Of a stretch of 64,000 nt of DNA, positions 58,787-64,000 are shown piece after piece. The notes below the pieces were generated by a model, which was not told where the DNA came from, made no database searches, and was given only the letters and a program-made list of their open reading frames with translations. The first letter of the stretch is position 1. Each line of letters starts with the position of its first letter. The DNA lies in contig CAVRSV010000017.1 in NCBI GenBank assembly GCA_963723965.1, positions 62,001-126,000 of the forward strand. The letters run 5' to 3'. This DNA is from JARRKC01 sp963723965 (lineage in GTDB: Bacteria; Acidobacteriota; UBA6911; RPQK01; JAPXNP01). The translations under genes were made by a program, and so were the position numbers.

Positions 58787-59188
58787 ATGTACAGTGAGGA
58801 AGTGCGACGGCTCCTGGCGGAACTTCCCAACCGGGGTCCCCTGACCGGCGCGACGGCCGAACGACGAGTGGAGAATCCCGTGTGTGGCGACGTCGTCGAA
58901 CTGCAACTGAGGGTGGCGGCGGGACGGATCGAGGAGTGCCGGTTTCTGGCCGAAGGCTGCCCGGCGGCGCTTGCTTCGGCCGCCGCCATCACGGAACTCG
59001 TGCACCGAATGCCTGTCGATTGGTGTCGCCGGCTGACCGTGGAGATGCTTCTCGAACGCTTGGGAGGCCTCCCCTCGCACAAGCGACACGGCGCGGAACT
59101 TGCGATCGAGGCTCTTCGGGGTGCCCTGGCTCCCGAAGGACGAGCCTCCGGTTTGGTACGAGGACCAACATTTCCGCCGCCGGAGTGA
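58787..59188 (+). CDS. IscU/NifU-like scaffold protein lacking the third cysteine
   Basis: A 133-residue scaffold homologue. C33 and D35 (NPVCGD) and C58 (AEGCPAALAS) match two IscU cluster ligands. The third, in the usual HCS/HCA motif, is replaced by glycine: LPSHKRHGAELA (H101, G102). The preceding His is kept. It is coupled to the cysteine desulfurase, so a role in Fe-S assembly is likely, but the cluster ligation must differ; another Cys (C51 or C80) might substitute. Confidence 0.82.
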   Translation: MYSEEVRRLLAELPNRGPLTGATAERRVENPVCGDVVELQLRVAAGRIEECRFLAEGCPAALASAAAITELVHRMPVDWCRRLTVEMLLERLGGLPSHKRHGAELAIEALRGALAPEGRASGLVRGPTFPPPE

Positions 59189-59273
59189 AACGAAACCCTG
59201 CTCGACTCCGTCTAATGCAGTTGTCAGCGGGGCGGCTTCCTCCCGGGTTCGTCGCTCGGGTTTTATATAGATG

Positions 59274-59301
59274 GGGGCGGATCGTGCGCACGATCCGCCC
59301 C
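59274..59301. terminator. intrinsic terminator, 28-bp perfect palindrome
   Basis: 59274-59301 is fully self-complementary (GGGGCGGATCGTGC and its complement), followed by TTCTGTCTTT on the plus strand. It lies between the converging scaffold gene and the ALDH7-type gene and can serve both. Confidence 0.8.
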
Positions 59302-59309
59302 TTCTGTCT

Positions 59310-60860
59310 TTACCCTCCGAACCGGATCCCCTGGGCGAGGGGCAGCTGATCGGACCAGTTGATCGTATTGGTCTGTCGCCGCATGTAGGCTTTCCAGGCA
59401 TCCGAACCGGATTCGCGGCCGCCGCCCGTTTCCTTTTCCCCGCCGAAGGCGCCCCCGATTTCGGCGCCGCTCGTTCCCAGGTTGACATTTGCGATCCCGC
59501 AATCGGAGCCGGCCACGGAAAGGAAGCGCTCCGATTCCTGCAGGTTCGTCGTGAAGATGGCGCTCGAGAGTCCCTGCGGGACGCCATTGTGGAGAGCGAT
59601 GGCTTCGTCGATGGTGTCGTATTCGAGCAGGTACAGGATGGGTGCAAAGGTCTCCTCGCACACGATCGGCACCTGCTTCGGCATTCTCACGATGGTCGGT
59701 TCAACGAAGCAGGCCCCCAGGTCGGCCTTGCGCTTGCCCCCGGTCAGGATCTCTCCCCCCTGTTGCCGGGCGGCTTCCAGCGCCTCCATCATTTGCGTCA
59801 CCGCCCCCTCGTTGACCAGCGGTCCCATCAGAGTCTCGGAGTCGACCGGGTCGCCGATGGTTACCTGCCCGTAGGCGGAAACGAGTCGGCGTGTCAACTC
59901 GGCAGAAACGCTCCGGTGCACGATGATGCGCCGCGTCGTGGTGCAGCGCTGGCCCGCCGTCCCCACGGCACCGAACAGGATGGCCCGGACCGAGAGATCG
60001 AGATCCGCATGGGGAGTCACGATGATGGCATTGTTGCCGCCCAGTTCGAGGATCGTTCGCCCCAGCCGGTCGGCCACCGTCGAGGCCACGTGGCGACCGA
60101 CCCGAACGGAACCCGTAAAGCTGATGAGCGAGAGGCGCGAATCGCCGAGCATGCGGTCTCCCACCTCATGGCGATTCCCGATCAGAAGGTTGAACAGGCC
60201 GGTCTGTTGATGGTCCCGACAGACCTGATTGGCGGTGTGCTGGACGGCGATCGCCAAAAGAGGTGTCGAGTGCGACGGTTTCCAGACCATGGTGTCTCCG
60301 CAGACGGCCGCAATGGCGGCGTTCCAGGACCAGACCGCGACCGGGAAATTGAAGGCCGTGATGATTCCGATCGGTCCGAGCGGATGCCACTGTTCCAGCA
60401 TGCGGTGATCCTGGCGTTCCGACTGCATCGTCAGGCCGTAGAGCTGACGGGACAACCCGACGGCAAAGTCGCAGATGTCGATCATCTCCTGGACCTCGCC
60501 GACGCCCTCGGCCAGGATCTTTCCCATTTCGATGGCTACCAGTTCTCCCAACGGCTCGCGAACCTCGCGCAGCGCGTTGCCCAGATCGCGGACGAGCAAC
60601 CCGCGCTGTGGGGCGGGAACTCTCCGCCAGGACGTAAAGGACTCGGCCGCGGCCCCGATCACCTGCTCGTAGCAGGCGGAATTGCACTGCTGGACCTGCG
60701 CCAGTGGCTGGCCGGTTGTCGGATCGTACGAGGTCAGGAGGTCTCCGCCCGGATCAGGCCATGCGTCGGGGCCGGTACAGGCTCCGCCATTGATCTCACG
60801 GATCCGAAGCTTCTCGAGCAGTTGCCGAACTCGCTGTTCTCGCGTTGCGATGATCGTCAT
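59310..60860 (-). CDS. ALDH7-type aldehyde dehydrogenase (alpha-aminoadipic semialdehyde type)
   Basis: From ATG 60860 (GGGAGGA seven bases upstream) the enzyme has 516 residues. ALDH7 signatures are WHPLGPIGIITAFNFPVAVWSWN, LELGGNNAII (general base Glu), GTAGQRCTTTRR (catalytic Cys) and the family tail GTSGAEIGGAFGGEKETGGG with SDAWKAYMRRQT. ALDH7 enzymes oxidise aminoadipate semialdehyde in lysine catabolism, or betaine aldehyde. A KamA-like enzyme lies nearby, but no complete lysine pathway is visible. Confidence 0.93.
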   Translation of the reverse strand: MTIIATREQRVRQLLEKLRIREINGGACTGPDAWPDPGGDLLTSYDPTTGQPLAQVQQCNSACYEQVIGAAAESFTSWRRVPAPQRGLLVRDLGNALREVREPLGELVAIEMGKILAEGVGEVQEMIDICDFAVGLSRQLYGLTMQSERQDHRMLEQWHPLGPIGIITAFNFPVAVWSWNAAIAAVCGDTMVWKPSHSTPLLAIAVQHTANQVCRDHQQTGLFNLLIGNRHEVGDRMLGDSRLSLISFTGSVRVGRHVASTVADRLGRTILELGGNNAIIVTPHADLDLSVRAILFGAVGTAGQRCTTTRRIIVHRSVSAELTRRLVSAYGQVTIGDPVDSETLMGPLVNEGAVTQMMEALEAARQQGGEILTGGKRKADLGACFVEPTIVRMPKQVPIVCEETFAPILYLLEYDTIDEAIALHNGVPQGLSSAIFTTNLQESERFLSVAGSDCGIANVNLGTSGAEIGGAFGGEKETGGGRESGSDAWKAYMRRQTNTINWSDQLPLAQGIRFGG

Positions 60861-60933
60861 CGTGTGTCCTCCCATGTAGATGCGGGTCGTCCAAGTGGCG
60901 GCCGCGGGGCCGAACCGTCGCCGCGCGCCGGGC

Positions 60934-61401
60934 TCACCCGGCGCTTGCCCCGGCCATCCGGACGATCAACTCGAACTGTTCGGGCTCGACCGGCTGAACG
61001 GAGAGCCTGCTGTTCTTCACCAATACCATCTCCTGCAGCGCCGGCTCCGCCCGGATCTCCTCGAGCGTCACAGTGCGGGGGAACCGTCGCAGAAAACGGA
61101 TGTCCACCATCAGCCAGCGCGGAGCATCCGGCGTGGACCGCGCGTCGAAATAGGAGCTGTTCGGGTCCCAGGCCGTGAAGTCGGGATAGGCTTCCCTGAC
61201 CACCTCGGCCAGCCCGACGACGCCGGGCAGGTCGGAACGGCTGTGATAGAACAGGACCAGGTCTCCGGTCCTCATCCCGTCACGCATGAAGTTGCGGGCC
61301 TGGAAGTTGCGGATGCCATCCCAGTAGGTCCGGCCTTCCCGCTCCAAGTCTGTGATCGAATAGACTTCCGGGTCACTCTTCATCAGCCAGTGGCGTGACA
61401 T
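60934..61401 (-). CDS. EVE domain protein
   Basis: A 155-residue single-domain EVE protein. HWLMKSDPEVYSITDLEREGRTYWDGIRNFQARNF opens the PUA-like fold, and GDLVLFYHS and WLMVDIRFLRRFP are conserved. EVE/thymocyte-nuclear-protein-type domains bind modified bases in DNA or RNA. It lies upstream of the ALDH7-type gene on the same strand, divergent from the KamA-like gene. Confidence 0.93.
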   Translation of the reverse strand: MSRHWLMKSDPEVYSITDLEREGRTYWDGIRNFQARNFMRDGMRTGDLVLFYHSRSDLPGVVGLAEVVREAYPDFTAWDPNSSYFDARSTPDAPRWLMVDIRFLRRFPRTVTLEEIRAEPALQEMVLVKNSRLSVQPVEPEQFELIVRMAGASAG

Positions 61402-61511
61402 GGGGCCATCTTACCAGAGGCGTATTTGCCCTTCACCGGGCAGCTCGATGGGACCGCCGTCCGACTGCCGGGTGGTCTTTTTTGACGATCTGTGTTAAAA
61501 AGTATGTGCAG

Positions 61512-61616
61512 CAGCGAGCTCTTGCAGACCTCGCTGCCGAGCGGCAACTTGACAGGAAGTTGCCGACCGTTCTGATGACGCGGGACAAGCCCGGCTCGAC
61601 TATTGCCGATCGAGCC
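61512..61616 (+). promoter_or_regulatory. hairpin-rich 5' leader of the KamA-like gene
   Basis: Four stems occur in ~105 nt: CAGCGAG/CTCGCTG (61512-61536), GGCAACTT/AAGTTGCC (61543-61564), CGGG/CCCG (61581-61593) and GGCTCGA/TCGAGCC (61593-61616; competes for one base with the third). They precede the ATG at 61723 by ~110 nt. TTGACG at 61482 may be the -35. The region could be a structured leader or small RNA; it does not fit a riboswitch class I know. Confidence 0.4.
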
Positions 61617-61722
61617 AGTAGCGCACCTTCCGGCAGCTTCAGGCAGATGACGTCTCGGTTCTGTGGGCTGCACGCCTCGGGACCGTTTCATACGCCACTC
61701 GAACAGAATAGAGGTGTCCCGG

Positions 61723-63060
61723 ATGAAAAGTCCGCAGTTTTTGGAGACTGCCTATCGGGCAATCACGCTCTCCAACATCCGATCAATGCCGGAGTGGCAT
61801 TGGCTGCCGCCGGATCTGCAGGAGGCCGTTCGGGTCGTGGGCCAGGTCCTGCCGTTTCGGACCAACCTGTATGTCACACGACATCTGATCGACTGGAGTC
61901 GACTGCCGGACGATCCGATCTTCCAACTCACCTTTCCCCAACCCAGCATGCTCCCCCAGGCGGACTATGAGGCGGTCTGGAGACTCCTCAACCAGGGGGC
62001 GGACCAGGAGGAGCTCCAAGCGGTCGTCCGGGAGATCCAGCTCCGCATGAATCCTCACCCGGCCGGTCAGCTTTCGCACAACGTTCCAACTTTGAACGGC
62101 CGAGAGCTGCAGGGACTCCAGCACAAGTACCGTGAAACGGTGCTCTATTTTCCTGGACAGGGGCAGACCTGCCACGCCTATTGCACTTACTGCTTTCGAT
62201 GGCCTCAATTCATGAAGATCCCGGGGATGAAGTTCCACGCCCGGGACTCGCGTGACCTGGTCGCATACCTGCGGCGCAGCCGGGAAGTGAGCGACCTCCT
62301 GGTCACCGGCGGGGACCCGATGATCATGAAGGCCAGATTGCTCCGCGAGCACCTCGAGCCGATCCTTGATCCGTCACTCAACCACGTGCAGACCATCCGC
62401 ATCGGCACGAAATCGCTGTCCTACTGGCCTGCCCGCTTCGTGACGGATCCGGATGCAGATGAGTTGCTCGCCTTCCTCGAGCAGGTGGTGGCTTCGGGTC
62501 GCCACCTGGCCATCATGGCTCACTTCAGCCACGCGAAGGAGTTGGCGACGCCGCTGGTGGTCGAGGCGATCCGCCGCATCCGGTCCACCGGGGCGGAAAT
62601 CCGGACCCAGGCGCCGATCATTCGCCATGTCAACGACAACGCTGCGGTCTGGAGTGAGATGTGGCGGACGTCCGTTCGGTTGGGGATGGTGCCTTACTAC
62701 ATGTTCGTCGAGCGGGATACCGGACCCAAAGAGTACTTTCGTATGTCCCTCTGGAAGGCCCACCGAATCTATCACGAAGCCGTCCAGAAGGTTTCCGGTC
62801 TGGCCCGGACCGTGCGAGGGCCTTCGATGTCGGCCTTTCCCGGAAAGATCCAGATCCTGGGAACGGCCCAGATCGGGCGCGACAAGGTTTTCGTGCTTCA
62901 GTTTCTGCAGGGCCGACAGCCGGACTGGGTCGGACGGCCCTTCTTTGCCGAGTGGGATCCCGACGCCAACTGGCTCGACGATCTTCGGCCCGCATTTGGG
63001 CGGCAGCACTTCTTCTTCGAAAGCGAAGACGACTTCTGGGCGGCATCGACTGTCGCATAG
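61723..63060 (+). CDS. KamA family radical SAM aminomutase-like protein
   Basis: A 445-residue radical SAM enzyme starting at ATG 61723 with GAGGTG six bases upstream. The cluster motif is C150-x3-C154-x2-C157 (CHAYCTYCF), and LVTGGDPMIMKAR is the GGD-containing SAM-binding strand. QAPIIRHVNDNA and GMVPYYMF are conserved in lysine 2,3-aminomutase relatives. The C-terminus has RTVRGPSMSAFPGKIQILG, where K may bind PLP, but it differs from the canonical KamA PLP segment. The substrate is therefore uncertain; lysine or another beta-amino acid is possible. Confidence 0.85.
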   Translation: MKSPQFLETAYRAITLSNIRSMPEWHWLPPDLQEAVRVVGQVLPFRTNLYVTRHLIDWSRLPDDPIFQLTFPQPSMLPQADYEAVWRLLNQGADQEELQAVVREIQLRMNPHPAGQLSHNVPTLNGRELQGLQHKYRETVLYFPGQGQTCHAYCTYCFRWPQFMKIPGMKFHARDSRDLVAYLRRSREVSDLLVTGGDPMIMKARLLREHLEPILDPSLNHVQTIRIGTKSLSYWPARFVTDPDADELLAFLEQVVASGRHLAIMAHFSHAKELATPLVVEAIRRIRSTGAEIRTQAPIIRHVNDNAAVWSEMWRTSVRLGMVPYYMFVERDTGPKEYFRMSLWKAHRIYHEAVQKVSGLARTVRGPSMSAFPGKIQILGTAQIGRDKVFVLQFLQGRQPDWVGRPFFAEWDPDANWLDDLRPAFGRQHFFFESEDDFWAASTVA

Positions 63061-63081
63061 CCCGCCAGGCGCGCAGATCCT

Positions 63082-63522
63082 TCACGGGAGAGTCGAGCTC
63101 GTGGCGCTTGGTTCGCCGCTGCCTGGGATCCGGCTCCCGGGTCGGTGCACGATGAACGAATTCTTGGCGGTCTCCCGCAGGGTGAGCTTCTCCAGTTGCA
63201 GGGCATGGGGAAGCGCCGATTCCAGGATCCGAAAAAACTCCAGCGCCAGTGCCTCACCCGTCGTGTGAGTGAAATAGCTGCTCAGGTTCGTTCCCCGATA
63301 GGGTTCGAGGAGGTTCCTTCGGACCAGCAGATCCAACTCGTCCCGGCCGACGACCAGCCCGCTGTCCGGATCGACCGGGCCGGCCAGCGTGACTTCGATC
63401 TGATAATCATGACCGTGCAGTCGGCTGCAGGGACCGAATACCCTGAAGTTGTCGTCGGGTGAAAGCGATGGACCCGACAAGATGTGAAGGGCGGGCAAAT
63501 GGTAGCGCCTCGTCACCGTCAC
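63082..63522 (-). CDS. PTPS/QueD-like protein with catalytic Cys
   Basis: A 146-residue 6-pyruvoyl-tetrahydropterin synthase-fold protein starting at GTG 63522, which overlaps the stop of the upstream paralogue (GTGA). Zinc ligands are H13 (LPALH) and H36, H38 (LHGHDY), with the catalytic Cys at C32 (GPCSRLHGH). NFRVFGPC precedes it. Such enzymes act on dihydroneopterin triphosphate in queuosine, folate or biopterin routes. The tandem paralogue suggests a paired or heteromeric enzyme. Confidence 0.86.
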   Translation of the reverse strand: MTVTRRYHLPALHILSGPSLSPDDNFRVFGPCSRLHGHDYQIEVTLAGPVDPDSGLVVGRDELDLLVRRNLLEPYRGTNLSSYFTHTTGEALALEFFRILESALPHALQLEKLTLRETAKNSFIVHRPGSRIPGSGEPSATSSTLP

Positions 63523-63965
63523 TCTCCGCACGAATGGCCTCCCGCCTCGGCGTCGGCTCGGCACTCGACCCAGAAATCCGCTCCCTCGTACAGGCGCACC
63601 CGCGCCACTCGAATGGTCCCGGAGTCGATGAGGCGACGGAGTTCGCGCAGACAGTAGAGCGCGATGTTCTCGGCTGTCGGCACCCTCGCGGCGAACTCCG
63701 CCACGTCCGTGTTCAGGAAGTGATGATCGAGGGGCGCAGTCACCTTCTTCAGCACCGAATCGACCTCCTTCAGGTTGACGATCATCCCGGTCTCCGGATC
63801 GACCTCGCCTTCGAGCATCGCCTCGAGCACGAAGTTGTGTCCGTCACCCGAGACCGAATAGCTCGAGCCGTAGACACGGCGATTCTCCTCGTCGGACCAG
63901 TCCGGATTGAAGTAGCGGTGTCCGCTGCTGAATGAGATCCGTCTGCAAATAGTGACCGCTGACAT
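63519..63965 (-). CDS. PTPS/QueD-like protein lacking catalytic Cys
   Basis: A 148-residue PTPS-fold protein from ATG 63965 (a start at 63983 adds six residues). FSSGHRYFNPDWSDEENRRVYG and the core HHFLNTDVAEFAARVPTAENIALYCLRELR with its conserved Glu are PTPS-like. The motif that normally reads GKCxxxxGHGHN is GSSYSVSGDGHN: the Cys is S35 and one zinc His is D41. It is coupled to the next paralogue. It may be a non-catalytic partner or use different chemistry. Confidence 0.83.
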   Translation of the reverse strand: MSAVTICRRISFSSGHRYFNPDWSDEENRRVYGSSYSVSGDGHNFVLEAMLEGEVDPETGMIVNLKEVDSVLKKVTAPLDHHFLNTDVAEFAARVPTAENIALYCLRELRRLIDSGTIRVARVRLYEGADFWVECRADAEAGGHSCGE

Positions 63966-64000
63966 GGCAGAATTCAGGGTCATTATGGCACAGGGACGCA

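Noticed and set aside
61512..61722. Lysine riboswitch upstream of the KamA-like gene
   Set aside because: The hairpin sizes and conserved junction sequences of the lysine riboswitch are not recognisable; only short independent stems are seen.

Overview
The window is 64 kb of dense, high-GC bacterial chromosome. It holds about 54 protein genes and two tRNA genes. No replication, phage or plasmid genes were seen. The gene mix (paired M16 peptidases, BASS transporter, imuA-imuB-dnaE2 mutasome, GH57/GlgE-type glycogen genes, a fucose/rhamnose-like microcompartment) and the many heptamer and palindromic intergenic repeats suggest an uncultured heterotroph such as an Acidobacteriota member or a neighbouring high-GC phylum. 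That placement is inference; no rRNA is present to confirm it.

Layout. 0-2.7 kb: TAT-exported phosphoesterase with a coupled small protein, a zinc-ribbon membrane peptidase-like protein, a PilZ protein and tRNA-Thr. 2.9-9.8 kb: one operon for a long acyl-CoA dehydrogenase, an ETF:quinone oxidoreductase with an eight-cysteine C-terminus, EtfB, a divergent EtfA and a FabI-like reductase. 9.8-14.3 kb (minus strand): TPR protein, inactive/active M16 pair, an anchored unknown protein and a ThuA-like protein. 15-24 kb: TolC, TrkH, BASS transporter, DeoC, MscS and Mpl. 24-29.6 kb: imuA-imuB-dnaE2 translesion cassette, bounded and interrupted by repeats. 30.6-38.5 kb: GlgE-like protein, MalQ, GlgB and GH57; the GlgE-like protein lacks the expected catalytic Glu. 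38.5-39.9 kb: TrpB2.

40.8-49.8 kb is the most notable region, a compact bacterial microcompartment (BMC) operon. In order it encodes a DeoR regulator, three BMC-P vertex proteins, an RpiB-like protein, a PduS-like electron-transfer protein, a PduT-like BMC-T, PduL, a CoA-acylating aldehyde dehydrogenase, BMC-H, a class II sugar-phosphate aldolase and a divergent acetate kinase. The inferred pathway is aldolase cleavage to an aldehyde, then acyl-CoA, acyl-phosphate and acid plus ATP, with PduS/PduT possibly moving electrons through the shell. Four proteins carry similar putative encapsulation helices, and three of these also carry cysteine clusters beside the helix.

49.9-64 kb: alpha-glucan phosphorylase, a small zinc-ribbon protein, GlmS, tRNA-Phe, KDG kinase and KDPG aldolase, RidA, Hsp20, cysteine desulfurase with an IscU-like scaffold that lacks one ligand Cys, ALDH7-type dehydrogenase, an EVE protein, a KamA-like radical SAM enzyme with a hairpin-rich leader, and a tandem pair of PTPS/QueD-like proteins.

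Intergenic space is unusually structured. There are 7-bp tandem arrays with several unit sequences, often in inverted orientation around a core. There are four ~195-bp imperfect palindromes, a 230-bp direct repeat upstream of the GlgE-like gene, and a 17-unit 7-bp microsatellite upstream of the BMC operon. Several monocistronic or first genes have a -10-like hexamer 6-9 nt before the start codon and no Shine-Dalgarno sequence, which suggests leaderless transcripts.
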